This document shows positions 44,646 through 53,338 of a stretch of 53,338 nucleotides of DNA, piece after piece (position 1 is the stretch's first letter; every line of letters starts with the position of its first letter). The notes under the pieces were generated by a model that was not told the DNA's origin, made no database searches, and was given only the letters and a program-made list of their open reading frames with translations. The stretch spans positions 1-53,338 of the forward strand of contig NZ_JALDPT010000037.1 in the NCBI RefSeq assembly GCF_022695515.1, read 5' to 3'. The stretch comes from Phenylobacterium aquaticum (GTDB lineage: Bacteria; Pseudomonadota; Alphaproteobacteria; Caulobacterales; Caulobacteraceae). The position numbers were made by a program, and so were the translations under genes.

Positions 44646-46015
44646 CTAGCTGACCATCTCTTCGCGGATCGACTTGCGCGCCATCCAGAACAGGCCGCAG
44701 GCGACGACGCCCAGGCTGGAGGAACAGATCAGCGCCCAGCGCACCCCGTTGGCCGAGCCCAGACCGACGGGGCCGGCCAGGATGTCGGAGAGCGCGCCGA
44801 CGAACAGCGGGCCCAGGCCCAGTCCGATCAGATTGATGATGAATAGGATGATCGAGGCCGCCGTGGTGCGCATCTGTAGCGGCACCAGGCCCTGGACCGT
44901 CGCATAGATCGGACCGTACCAGAGCGAGCCCAGCAGACCCGGCAGGACCAGCAGGGCGAGCGCGGTGGTGGCGCTCGGCGCCAGCATGGCGGTGATGAAG
45001 AAGCAGGGGGTCAGCACGGCGGCGATGGCGGGCACGCTCATATAGGCCCGCAGATCCCGCTTGGCGGCCTTGTCGGCGATGAAGCCGCCGACCCAGGAGG
45101 AGACGATGCCGGCGGTCCCGCCGATCAGGCCCAGAGCCAGGCCCAGGAAGCCGGCCGCTTGAGCCCCACTTGGGCGGCCATGGCGGCCACCTCGGCCGGA
45201 TGGTTGCGGAAGAAGAAGGAGGCGGTGAAGGGGGCGTTGCCATAGCCGATGAAGGCCAGGACCGCCGCGCCGAAGGCGATGAACCAGAAGGTCCGGCGGC
45301 CGCCCAGATAGCGCAGGGTGGCCATGAAGTGGCCCTTGCCCGGGGCGTTGGCGCGGGCCTGGACGGCGGCCAGCGCCTTGCGCGGCTCGCGCAGGGTGCC
45401 CAGCACGATCACGGCGAAGACCAGGCCCGGCAAGCCGGCCAGCAGGAAGGCGGTGCGCCAGCCATAAGCGTCGGCGACGATGCCGCCCATGGCCAGGCCC
45501 AGCAGGCCGCCCAGCGGGGTGCCGATGGAGAAGAAGGCGAGCGCCGAGGCGCGGTTCTCCTTGGGCACATAGTCGGCGATCAGCGAGTGGGCGGTGGGCG
45601 TGCAGCCGGCCTCGCCGACCCCGACGCCGATCCGCGCGAGCACCAGCTGGACGAAGTTCTGGGCCAGGCCGCAGGCCAGGGTGAAGCCGCTCCACACGGT
45701 GAGCGCCGCGCCGATGATCCAGATGCGGTTCACGCTCTCGGCCAGGCGCGCGATCGGCAGGCCGAGGCCGGTATAGAACAGGGCGAAGGCGACCCCGGTC
45801 ATCATGCCGATCTGCCAGTCGGCGATGTGCAGGTCGTTCTTGATCGGCTCGGCCAGGATCGAGACGACCTGACGGTCAAGAAAATTGACCGTGTAGACGC
45901 AGAGCAGGATGAACAGGGCGTACCGGCGATAGGGCGCGGAGACCAGGGGGATGGGGACCCCGGCGCCGTCGGAGATGCTGGCGCCGTAGGGGGCCGGGGC
46001 GGAAGCCTCGGTCAT
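44646..46015 (-). CDS. MFS transporter broken by a one-base deletion in its middle
   Basis: The N-terminal half (from 46015, MTEASAPAPYGASISDGAGV onward) reads in one frame to about residue 287. The C-terminal half continues in another frame as AGFLGLALGLIGGTAGIVSS to the stop at 44646. One base added in the CCGGCCGC run at 45151-45158 would join them into a 456-residue, 12-segment transporter of the spinster-like MFS family. The motif A region reads GLPIARLAESVNRIWIIG. Substrate unknown. As written the gene would give two non-functional halves. Confidence 0.82.
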
Positions 46016-46115
46016 GGGGTGCGTTTCCTCGAATGTCTTTTTTGATCTTGGGTCCACTAGACGCCGGCTTGCGGCGACCGCCAATAGTGTCCGTGCAATT
46101 GGGGCGGGGGACGTG

Positions 46116-46751
46116 ATGGAACTGGTGATCGGAACCAAGGCCTGGTCGAGCTGGTCGATGCGGCCGTGGCTGGCGCTGAAGCGGACCGGAGCGCCCTTCA
46201 CCGAGACCCTGATCTCCCTGCGTCAGCAGAACAACATGACGCGGGAGGCGATCCTACCGCATTCGCCGTCGGGCCTCGTCCCCTGCCTGAAGGACGACGG
46301 CCTGGTGCTGGTCGATTCCCTGGCCATCTGCGAATTCCTGCACGAGCGCTTTCCGGACGCCGCCCTGTGGCCCGCCGATCCTGTGGCCCGGGCCCTGGGC
46401 CGTGCGGCGGCGGCGGAGATGCACGCCGGCTTCGCCGCCCTGCGCGCGGAATGCCCCATGGCGCTGGAGCTGGCCCCCCGCGACCTGACGCTGTCGGACG
46501 CGGCGGCGGGCAATGTGCGGCGCATCGTGGAGATCTGGAACGGACTGCTGGACCGGTCCGGCGGGCCGTTTCTGCTGGGCGCCTGGTCGATCGCCGACGC
46601 CTTCTACACGCCGGTCGCCACCCGCATCCGCACCTACCAGATCGACCTGGCGGACCATGGCGCCTCGCCGGCGGCGGTGGCCTACGGCCGCGCCCTGCTG
46701 GAGACCCCGGAGTTCCTGGCCTGGGAGGCCGGCGCGAGGTCCGAGGCATAA
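46116..46751 (+). CDS. Glutathione S-transferase family protein
   Basis: The 211-residue GST has an N-terminal thioredoxin-like domain (KAWSSWSMRPWLALKRTGAP, catalytic-Ser region), a glutathione-binding cis-Pro segment (SGLVPCLKDDG) and DSLAICEFLHERFP. An all-helical C-terminal domain with SIADAFYTPVATRI follows. It would conjugate or isomerise electrophiles with glutathione. It is divergent from the broken MFS gene. The start at 46116 follows GGGGG, spaced by ACGTG. Confidence 0.88.
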   Translation: MELVIGTKAWSSWSMRPWLALKRTGAPFTETLISLRQQNNMTREAILPHSPSGLVPCLKDDGLVLVDSLAICEFLHERFPDAALWPADPVARALGRAAAAEMHAGFAALRAECPMALELAPRDLTLSDAAAGNVRRIVEIWNGLLDRSGGPFLLGAWSIADAFYTPVATRIRTYQIDLADHGASPAAVAYGRALLETPEFLAWEAGARSEA

Positions 46752-47048
46752 CAGAAGTAGATAACGGTATTCCTAAAGTCGTAATTCGCGCTTCAGGGGA
46801 ATCTGTTTTCGCTTCAGGCGGGAATTCCGCCCAAACTCATTGCTCAAAATGAGTAGATGAGCCGCGCGCGAGCCTTTGCGTCCGCTATGCTCTTGGAGTC
46901 GGTCGTCCCGCCCATCGGGCGAGCATGGCCGCGCGGTGTTTCATTTCTTTGAGTGCCTGGGTTTTATTGCCGGGAAGCCGACCAGTGGGCGGTTGGGTCT
47001 CCCGATCCGTAACCTGCGGCTATTTCATAAGTGAGTCAGGTCACGCCC
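46752..47048. other. 297-base gene-free region with inverted repeats
   Basis: No convincing coding frame exists here. It has GGCGG-GAATT-CCGCC (46818-46832) and ACTCAT-TGCTCAAA-ATGAGT (46836-46855). GTGA-GTCAGG-TCAC (47031-47044) lies directly before the downstream start. The base composition is less GC-rich than the flanks between 46752 and 46850. It may hold the promoter and operator of the winged-helix regulator. Confidence 0.5.
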
Positions 47049-47528
47049 ATGCGTCGTTCGGGGGGACGAACCGATACAGAGGAGATCGCCCGGCGGCGCT
47101 ATGTCGCCAAGGCGAGCCTTGACCATTTCCTGCGCGTGGCCGCGGCCCTGTCGGAGGTCTTCGATGGCAATGTGCTGGCCGGCGTGGTGTTCCTGACCAT
47201 AGCGCGCGCCGGGGTTCAGCATCTGACCCTGACGCCGGGCCCCGGCGGGCCGGGACCGGACGGGGTGTATCCCGACGAACTGCGCCGTCCGGTCAGCGTG
47301 ATGAGCGTGGCCAATTTCCTGGGCCTGTCCTACGAGACGACCCGCCGGCACGTCAGCCTGCTGATCGACCGCGGTTTCTGCGTGCGGGTCGGCGCGCGCG
47401 GGGTGATGGCGCCCGCCTCGGTGATCCGCGGGTCGATGATGGAGCGCCTGGAAGAGACCAGCTACACGGCCACGCACCAGTTGCTGCGCACCCTGCGCCG
47501 GGGACCGGACGACCTGTTTCCCGGCTAG
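47049..47528 (+). CDS. Winged-helix transcriptional regulator
   Basis: The 159-residue protein has an N-terminal helical region (RRYVAKASLDHFLRVAAALS) and a winged helix-turn-helix with LSYETTRRHVSLLIDRGFCV as recognition helix and wing. It resembles a Crp/MarR-like DNA-binding end without a recognised ligand domain. The start could be GTG 47031 or ATG 47049; the latter has AGG-like sequence upstream. Likely self-regulated through the repeat just before its start. Target unknown. Confidence 0.7.
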   Translation: MRRSGGRTDTEEIARRRYVAKASLDHFLRVAAALSEVFDGNVLAGVVFLTIARAGVQHLTLTPGPGGPGPDGVYPDELRRPVSVMSVANFLGLSYETTRRHVSLLIDRGFCVRVGARGVMAPASVIRGSMMERLEETSYTATHQLLRTLRRGPDDLFPG

Positions 47529-47638
47529 GGCGGCAAGCGGCGCCATAGGGCCTTTGGTCGGGCGCAGAATTGGCTCAATCTCCGCGCGAGCTGAACCGGA
47601 GCCGACCGCACGAGTTCGGCCAGCCCCAGGGAGATTCC

Positions 47639-48505
47639 ATGCGCCGCCTCATCCTCAGCCTGTGCCTCGCCGCCGTGGCGACGCCCGTCCTGGCCCAGAC
47701 CGCGCCCGTCGCGCCGGCCGGCCGCTATGATCCGGCCCCCTGGTGGATGGACAAGCCGATCATCGCCTCGTCCGGCTATGTGACCAGCGAGGTCACCGCC
47801 AATCGCGCCACCTTCCAGGCGACCTATCACGTGGTCGATCGCGATCCCGCGGCGGCGACCAAGGCCGCGGCCGACAAGGTCAAGGCCCTGGGCTCGGTGC
47901 TGGCGGCCTATGGCGCCGACAAGGTGCGGGTGGCCACCACCTTCCAGATCACTCCGCTCTACGACCAGTACCGGGACAAGGACGGCCAGCTGGTCGACAA
48001 TGAGCGGGCCGACAAGATCAAGACCTATCAGGTCGCGGCCATCGTCTCGGTGGAGGTGCGCGATGTGCGCCTGATCGAGCAGGTCTATGCGACGGCGCTC
48101 TCGGCCAAGCCCTCGACCACCCAGCCGGTCAATTTCCGGCTGGAGCCCGACAATGAGATCAAGACCCAGATGTTCCGCGCCGCCGTGGAGGACGCCGCCC
48201 GCCGCGCGCGCCTCGCCGTCGAGGCCAGCGGCGCCAAGCTGGGCGGGGTGAAGCTGATCGATCCCACCGGCCGGGCCTGCGAGACCGACGTGCTGGTCGC
48301 CGGGGCAGGGCGCGGAGGAGGGGGAGGCGAAGCCTATGACGTCGCCATGTCGCCGCCCCCGCCGGCGCCCATGGCCGCCATGCCCATGCTGCAGAAGCGG
48401 CTCGCCGAAACCGGCTTGAACCCCGACGACTTCCGCCTGCCGCTGCAGCCCCCGGTGCAGAGCCTGGAGGCCCGGGCCTGCGTGGTGTTCGGCCTAGCGA
48501 ACTAG
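47639..48505 (+). CDS. SIMPL-domain (DUF541) exported protein
   Basis: The 288-residue protein has a signal peptide (to ~19, VLAQ), then a SIMPL/DUF541 domain (ANRATFQATYHVVDRDPAAA; KVKALGSVLAAYGADKVRVA; IVSVEVRDVRLIEQVYATAL), and a Gly/Pro-rich linker (AGRGGGGGEAYDVAMSPPPP). Family members are periplasmic or outer-membrane proteins of unclear role. The start at 47639 follows GGGAG. It stands alone and is followed by a clear hairpin. Confidence 0.85.
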   Translation: MRRLILSLCLAAVATPVLAQTAPVAPAGRYDPAPWWMDKPIIASSGYVTSEVTANRATFQATYHVVDRDPAAATKAAADKVKALGSVLAAYGADKVRVATTFQITPLYDQYRDKDGQLVDNERADKIKTYQVAAIVSVEVRDVRLIEQVYATALSAKPSTTQPVNFRLEPDNEIKTQMFRAAVEDAARRARLAVEASGAKLGGVKLIDPTGRACETDVLVAGAGRGGGGGEAYDVAMSPPPPAPMAAMPMLQKRLAETGLNPDDFRLPLQPPVQSLEARACVVFGLAN

Positions 48506-48516
48506 GCGACGCGGCC

Positions 48517-48538
48517 CCCGGACGCTTTGGCGTCCGGG
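48517..48538 (+). terminator. Hairpin downstream of the SIMPL gene
   Basis: Perfect 9-bp stem CCCGGACGC-TTTG-GCGTCCGGG beginning 12 bases after the stop. No T-run follows, so it could act as an RNA-end protector or a terminator needing factors. Confidence 0.65.
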
Positions 48539-48556
48539 ATAGGGCTGATCCTTATA

Positions 48557-48571
48557 TGCGAATAAGTCGCA
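48557..48571 (+). promoter_or_regulatory. Fur-like box 1
   Basis: TGCGA-ATAAG-TCGCA is a perfect 15-base inverted repeat upstream of the iron-type TonB receptor, 77 bases before its start. It shares the TGCRA/TCGCA arms with box 2. Confidence 0.6.
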
Positions 48572-48612
48572 CTCGCATTGACTCGCCAGCAGGGAGTCGC
48601 CTATCGGGTAAT

Positions 48613-48627
48613 TGCAAGTCATTCGCA
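48613..48627 (+). promoter_or_regulatory. Fur-like box 2 within a larger inverted repeat
   Basis: TGCAA-GTCAT-TCGCA, enclosed by the perfect arms GTAATTGC and GCAATTAC (48608-48632). It lies 21 bases before the receptor start, where binding would block transcription. Fur or Irr recognition is an inference from gene context. Confidence 0.6.
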
Positions 48628-48647
48628 ATTACATCTAGAGCGGTCCC

Positions 48648-50731
48648 ATGTCCCGAGTTTCCGGCGCCACCCTGTTCGCCACCACCATTCTCGCCGCCGG
48701 CTGGCTGGCCGGGGACGCCCACGCCGCGGAGGCGAGCGGCGTCGAGGCGGGGGAGGTGGAAGGGGTCGTCGTCCAGGGCGAACGGGTTTCGACCTCGGCC
48801 GTCGCGGGCCTGGGGCTCACCCTGCGCGAAACCCCGCAGTCGGTGACCGTGGTCCCGCGGGGCCAGATCGAGGATTTCGCCCTCACCACCGCCAACGAGC
48901 TGCTGACGCAGATCCCCGGGATCAATGTGGAAAAGGTCGAGATCGACCGCACCTATTACAACGCCCGTGGCTTCGACATCACCAACTTCCAGGTGGACGG
49001 CGTAGGCATGCCGCTGATCTGGGGCATCCAGTTCGGCGATCTGGACACCGCGATCTATGAGCGGGTCGAAGCGGTGCGCGGCGCCAATGCGATGATGACC
49101 GGGACCGGCAATCCCTCGGCCACCATCAACTACATCCGCAAGCGCCCGACCCAGGAGACCCGTGGCGCGATCACGGCGCAATACGGCTCGTGGGACGACA
49201 AGCGCCTGGAGGCGGATGTCTCCGGTCCGCTGAACGCGGCGGCCACCGTCACGGGCCGGCTGGTCTACGCCAATGAGGACAAGGGCTCCTATCTCGACCA
49301 CTACGGCGTCAACCGGAACGTCTATTACGGGGTGCTGTCCTGGGACATCACCCCGAAACTGAACCTGACTGGGGGCTATTCCCTGCAGGATAACCGGGCG
49401 AGGGGCGTGCTCTGGGGGGCTCTGCCCATGACCTACAGCGACGGGACGCGCATTTCCTATCCGGTTTCGGCCTCCACCTCGGCCGACTGGACCTCGTGGA
49501 ACGTCCGCGACCAGACCGCCTTCGGAGAGCTGAGCTACAGCTTCGACAACGGCTGGCGGATCAAGGGCGTCGGAACCTATCGCCGCTCTGACGAGCAGGC
49601 CAAGCTGCTCTACGCCTATGGCCATCCGGACGCCGCGAGCGCCTTGGCGTGATCGGCATGACCGGCGTCTATCCGTCCACGCACCAGCAGTACATGGCCG
49701 ACCTCTATGCGTCGGGGCCGGTCAGCCTGGGGGGACGGACCCATGAGCTGGTCGTCGGGGTCAACGCCTCGCAGGCCTACGCCACCGAATACGAGGGCTT
49801 TTCCACGACCGTCCCGACCTATCCGGCGGTCGCGGACTGGAGCACCGCCCAGATCGCCGAGCCCGACTATCCCAGCCCCTCGCTCACCGCCGACCAGACC
49901 GACCGTATGTACCGGGCCTATGCGGCGGCGCATCTGAACCTCAGCGACCGGCTGAAGGCGGTGGTCGGGTTCAACGCCCTGAAGCTCACCTCGAAGGGCT
50001 ATTCCTACAGTGTCGACACCTCGCGGGAGGAGTCGGCGGTCAGTCCCTATGCCGGCCTGATCTATGACCTCACATCCCGGCTGTCGGCCTATGCCAGCTA
50101 CACCGACATCTTCAATCCGCAGTCCGAGGTTGATGTCGATCACCGCAAGCTGGCCGCCGCCCATGGGGAGAGCTTCGAAGCGGGGCTCAAGAGCGAATGG
50201 CTGGAGGGCCGGCTCTACGCCACGGCCGCGGTGTTCCAGTCCCGCCAGCTGGGCCTGGCGGACTACGCCGGCAGCTTCGCGGACGGGAAGAGCTACTATT
50301 CCGGTGTCGATACGACCGTCAGCGGCTATGAGCTCGAGGCGAGCGGCGCGATCAATGACCGCTGGGCGGTCTCCGGCGGGTGGACCCAGCTCTGCTTCGA
50401 AAAACATGACGGCGCGGCGGTCCGCCCCTACCTGCCGCGCAAGACCTTCAAGCTGTCCACCACCTACCGCGTTCCGGAGCTGCGCGATCTCAAGGTCGGG
50501 GCCGCCTTGCGCTGGCAGGACGATGTCCACATCCAGGACATCTCGGTCGTGACCCAGAAGGCCTATGCGGTCCTCGACCTGATGGCGAGCGTCCGGGTGG
50601 CCGACCAGGTGCGGGCCACGGTCAATCTGAAGAATGTCGGCGACGCCAAGTATCTGACCAGCCTGATGTGGAGCCAGTCCTATTACGCGGCCCCGCGCAG
50701 CGTCTCGCTGAGCCTGAACTACAGCTTCTGA
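48648..50731 (+). CDS. TonB-dependent siderophore-type receptor, broken by a one-base deletion
   Basis: Codons from 48648 give a signal peptide (ending AHA), a plug domain (TLRETPQSVTVVPRGQIEDF; IPGINVEKVEIDRTYYNARG; IYERVEAVRGANAMMTGTGN), and the start of the barrel, ending at a TGA at 49650. The rest of the barrel reads from GTG 49649 in another frame, to the C-terminal LSLNYSF. Adding one G in GCCTTGGCG (49641-49649) restores a ~694-residue receptor of the FhuE/FecA-like siderophore class. The PepSY gene follows within 14 bases. Two Fur-like boxes lie upstream. Confidence 0.88.
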
Positions 50732-50745
50732 CCGGGGCCGGTTCA

Positions 50746-51965
50746 ATGTCGCTGCGCCCCTATCTCGGCTTCCTCCATCGTTGGGTGGGGCTGGCCACGG
50801 CCGGGTTCCTGTTCGTCGCCGGCCTCACCGGGGCGGTGATTTCCTGGGATCATGAGCTGGACGAGGTGCTCAATCCCCAGCTGCTCCTGGCCCGGGCCGC
50901 AGGGGCGCCGATATCCCCCCTGTCGCTCGCCGGCCAGGTCGAGGCGCGGGACCCGCGGATCCAGGTGACCTTCCTGCCCCTGGCTGCGGAACCCGGCGGG
51001 TCGCTGGCGATCGGCGTCTCGCCGCGCCTGGATCCGGCGACCGGGCGACTGTTCGCGCCGAGCTATAATCAGGTCTTCCTGGACCCTGCGACGGGGCAGG
51101 AACTCGGCCGGCGCGACTGGGGCGCGGTCTGGCCGATCACCCGGGCGACCTTCGTCTCGTTCCTCTATGTGCTGCACTACAGCCTGCACGTCCCGACCCT
51201 GTGGGGCGTTGATCGCTGGGGGATCTGGCTGATGGGGGCGGTCGCCCTGGCCTGGACCGCGGACTGCTTCGTCGGCTTCTACCTGACCCTGCCGGTCGGG
51301 CCGACGGGTCGCCGCGGGTTCTGGGCCCGCTGGGCGCCGGCCTGGAAGATCAAGACCGGCGCCAGCGCCTATCGGGTCCATTTCGACATCCACCGCGCCT
51401 TCGGCCTGTGGCTGTGGGGCGTGCTGTTCACCGTGGCCTTCACGGCGTTCTCGCTCAACCTCTACAGCGAGGTCTTCTATCCGGTGGTCTCGCGGGTCTC
51501 CCAGGTCACGCCGGGGCCGTTCGAGACCCGGAGGCCCCGGTCTCCGGATCACCCGATCACGCCTCGGCTGGGCTATGGCCCCATCATCGCCGCCGCGCAG
51601 CGGGAGGCCCGGGACCGCGGGTGGCGCGCGCGGCCGGGAGCGCCTTCTACAGCCCCGAGTTCGGGATCTATGGCGTCGCCTTCCATGTCCCGGGCGGCGA
51701 TCACGGCGCCGCAGGCGTCGGCCCGCCCTATCTGTATTTCGACGGCGGCGACGGGCGGCTGCTGGGCGCGCGCCAGCCTTGGAAGGGGACTGCGGCGGAC
51801 ATCTTCGTCCAGGCGCAGTTCCCCCTGCACTCCGGGCGCATCCTCGGCCTGCCGGGCCGGATCCTGATCTCGGGCATGGGGCTGGTGGTCGCGGCCCTGA
51901 GCGTGACCGGCGTGGTGATCTGGGCGCGGAAACGCCGGGCGCGGCGGTCGCGGCGCCGCGCCTAG
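50746..51965 (+). CDS. PepSY-associated TM-helix protein (iron-uptake reductase type), broken by a one-base deletion
   Basis: The protein starts MSLRPYLGFLHRWVGLATAG, the PepSY-TM pattern. It has about four membrane segments (FLFVAGLTGAVISW, LMGAVALAWTADCFVGFYLT, LWLWGVLFTVAFTAFS and a C-terminal one at GMGLVVAALSVTGVVIW) and heme-ligand-like histidines in VLHYSLHVP and FDIHRAFG. The frame breaks in GCGCGCGCGGCCGG (51625-51634); one base restores a ~406-residue protein. Such genes follow ferric-siderophore receptors and reduce or release the metal. It shares a CTAG overlap with the YeiH gene. Confidence 0.85.
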
Positions 51966-53056
51966 CGGCTGAGCAGGACGGCGGCGAGGACGAAGCCGCC
52001 GATCCACAGGGTCTCGCCGACCATCAGGGCGATGGGCCGCCAGCCGACGGCGAACACGTCCTTGAACGAGGTCTTCATGCCCAGCGCCGCAATGGCGGTG
52101 ACCAGGCACCAGCTGGACAGCCCGCTGGCGGCGGTGACGACCGGCTTGGGCACGAAGCCCAGGCTGTTGATCGCCACCAGGGCGGCGAAACCCAGCAGGA
52201 AGATCGGCGGGGCGGGGATCTTGCCCTTGCCGCCGGCCGCGCCGTTGCGGGCGACCACGACCGAGATGGTGAAGACTACGGGGGCCAGCATGGCGACCCG
52301 CAGCAGCTTCACATAGGTGGCCGTGTCGCCGACCGTGGGCGAGATCGAATAGCCCGCGCCCACCACCTGGGCCACGTCGTGGATGGTGCCGCCGAGGAAC
52401 ACCCCGGCCTGGGCGGGCGACAGGTGCAGGCGCGCGGCCAGCAGCGGATAGAGGATCATCGCCACGGTGGACATGGCGGTGACCGTGACCACGGTCAGGA
52501 TGGTGTCGCGCTCGCTGTCCTTGCTGCGCGGCAGGACCGAGGCGATGGCCAGGGCCGCCGAGGCGCCGCAGATGCCGACCGAGCCGCCGGACAGCACGCC
52601 GAACGCCTTGCTGCGGCCCAGGCGCGGGGCGACCAGCAGGCCCAGCGTGATGGTCGAGATGACGCCGACGATGACGATCAAGATCGGCTGCGGCCCCAGG
52701 CTCATGATCTGCTCGGCGGTGACCCGCACGCCCAGGAGGGCGACGCCCAGGCGCAACACGGCCTTGGACGAGAACTCGATCCCGGCGACGCAGCGGCCTT
52801 CCTCGTGCAGGAAGTGGAAGGCCATGCCGAGCAGCAGGCCGAACAGCATGACCGGGGCGTGATAGTGCTGGGAGAGCCAGGTGGCGGCGAGCGCGATGGT
52901 GAGCGCCACCACGACGCCCGGATAGACGGCCCGCAGGGTCTGGATGAGGGATCGCCTGGCCGGGGCGATGACGACCTCGGGCACGCCCTCCATGCCGTCG
53001 AACGACCGGAACATGGCGTGGGCGGCGGCCGTGTCGGTGTCCAGGTCGCTCGCCAT
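51962..53056 (-). CDS. YeiH/YadS-family putative sulfate exporter
   Basis: The 364-residue protein has about ten membrane segments and the family motifs SSKAVLRLGVALLGVRVT, GGSVGICGASAALAIAS and GVFLGGTIHDVAQVVGAGYS. Members are predicted anion exporters, sometimes tied to sulfate or taurine metabolism. The start at 53056 is favoured by an upstream GGGG and a natural-looking N-terminus; a farther start at 53113 would add 19 residues. It is not in an operon. Confidence 0.88.
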   Translation of the reverse strand: MASDLDTDTAAAHAMFRSFDGMEGVPEVVIAPARRSLIQTLRAVYPGVVVALTIALAATWLSQHYHAPVMLFGLLLGMAFHFLHEEGRCVAGIEFSSKAVLRLGVALLGVRVTAEQIMSLGPQPILIVIVGVISTITLGLLVAPRLGRSKAFGVLSGGSVGICGASAALAIASVLPRSKDSERDTILTVVTVTAMSTVAMILYPLLAARLHLSPAQAGVFLGGTIHDVAQVVGAGYSISPTVGDTATYVKLLRVAMLAPVVFTISVVVARNGAAGGKGKIPAPPIFLLGFAALVAINSLGFVPKPVVTAASGLSSWCLVTAIAALGMKTSFKDVFAVGWRPIALMVGETLWIGGFVLAAVLLSR

Positions 53057-53150
53057 CGAATCCGATCCCCCTAGAGTCTGGCGCTCACTATCAGCAAACC
53101 TCGTAGCTGACACAGCAAAACTATCAGGCGGGGACGGGCGGACATGAAGA

Positions 53151-53203
53151 GGGCCCCCGGCGATCCGCCGAGGGCCCCTTCGAAATGAAAGCCGTCGTTC
53201 GGC
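53151..53203 (-). terminator. Double hairpin after the flagellin gene
   Basis: Reading on the minus strand, GCCG-AACGA-CGGC is followed by TTTCATTT, a factor-independent-like terminator directly after the flagellin stop. A second, longer hairpin (53151-53178, about 12 bp with one mismatch, loop GAT) follows. Both should end flagellin transcription. Confidence 0.7.
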
Positions 53204-53338
53204 TTAGCGGAAGAGCGACAAGAGACCCGAGGACGAGCTGTTGGCGATGGACAGCGCCTGGACGCCCAGCTGCTGCTTGGTCTGCAGCGAGGTGAGCTTG
53301 GCGCTTTCCTTGGCGAGGTCGGCGTCGACCAGGTTGCC
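53204..53338 (-). CDS. Flagellin, C-terminal end (partial)
   Basis: The last 44 codons read GNLVDADLAKESAKLTSLQT and end SIANSSSSGLLSLFR, the D0-domain C-terminus of bacterial flagellin, whose helix packs in the filament core. The rest of the gene lies beyond the window. The terminal Leu-Phe-Arg end resembles Caulobacter flagellins. It fits a motile, biphasic organism. Confidence 0.93.
   Translation of the reverse strand, partial: GNLVDADLAKESAKLTSLQTKQQLGVQALSIANSSSSGLLSLFR

Noticed and set aside
46752..47048. A small gene in the gap before the winged-helix regulator
   Set aside because: No frame combines a start, ribosome site and biased codon use.

Overview
This is a GC-rich window from a flagellated, stalk/holdfast-type alphaproteobacterium. 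The best guess is Caulobacteraceae (Caulobacter, Phenylobacterium or a relative). The evidence is the C-terminus of a flagellin at the right edge, holdfast-anchor genes of the HfaA/HfaB type, large TonB-dependent receptors, a NodT-type outer-membrane lipoprotein, and many acyl-CoA catabolic enzymes. The genus is an inference. I see no rRNA, tRNA, CRISPR array, insertion sequence or prophage.

Layout. (1) 1-11.5 kb: ordinary chromosomal genes, mostly alternating in strand: a broken 5' gene, an AhpD-like protein, a Cys-rich lipoprotein, a thiolase, a membrane LytTR regulator, an Lnt/nitrilase-like N-acyltransferase, an exported amidohydrolase, an HisKA_2 kinase, a beta-lactamase-like lipoprotein with a membrane AraC regulator, and a cytochrome P450. 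(2) 11.5-14 kb: a surface-fibre locus. A secreted protein built from four ~46-residue repeats lies upstream of hfaA and hfaB, behind an AT-rich promoter region and a strong inter-gene hairpin. (3) 14-19.3 kb: enoyl-CoA hydratase, a palindromic repeat mosaic, cysteine synthase, a DUF885 peptidase, a TacAT-type toxin-antitoxin pair and DUF3297. (4) 19.4-27.8 kb: a catabolic island with thiolase, acyl-CoA dehydrogenase, acyl-CoA ligase, CMD-like protein, VOC protein, MarR regulator and TonB receptor. Four copies of one inverted-repeat operator in its intergenic regions suggest a single MarR regulon for uptake and CoA-dependent breakdown of an unknown hydrophobic or aromatic acid. (5) 27.8-38.7 kb: a glycosyltransferase-GtrA fusion, a MetX-like hydrolase, a TIM-barrel amidohydrolase, two overlapping SDRs, a hybrid histidine kinase, an S10 carboxypeptidase, and a small PTP-like protein coupled to an ATP-grasp enzyme. 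(6) 38.7-46 kb: an EmrAB-NodT tripartite efflux operon with a divergent LysR regulator, an exported HD protein and an MFS transporter. (7) 46-53.3 kb: GST, a winged-helix regulator, a SIMPL-domain protein, an iron-type TonB receptor plus PepSY protein behind two Fur-like boxes, a YeiH-type exporter and the flagellin tail.

Two whole-window patterns stand out. Five genes are each broken by an apparent single-base deletion in a GC-rich run, and adding back one base restores a normal family sequence; this is either assembly error or recent decay. Four convergent gene pairs share a CTAG tetranucleotide in which each gene's TAG stop overlaps the other's.
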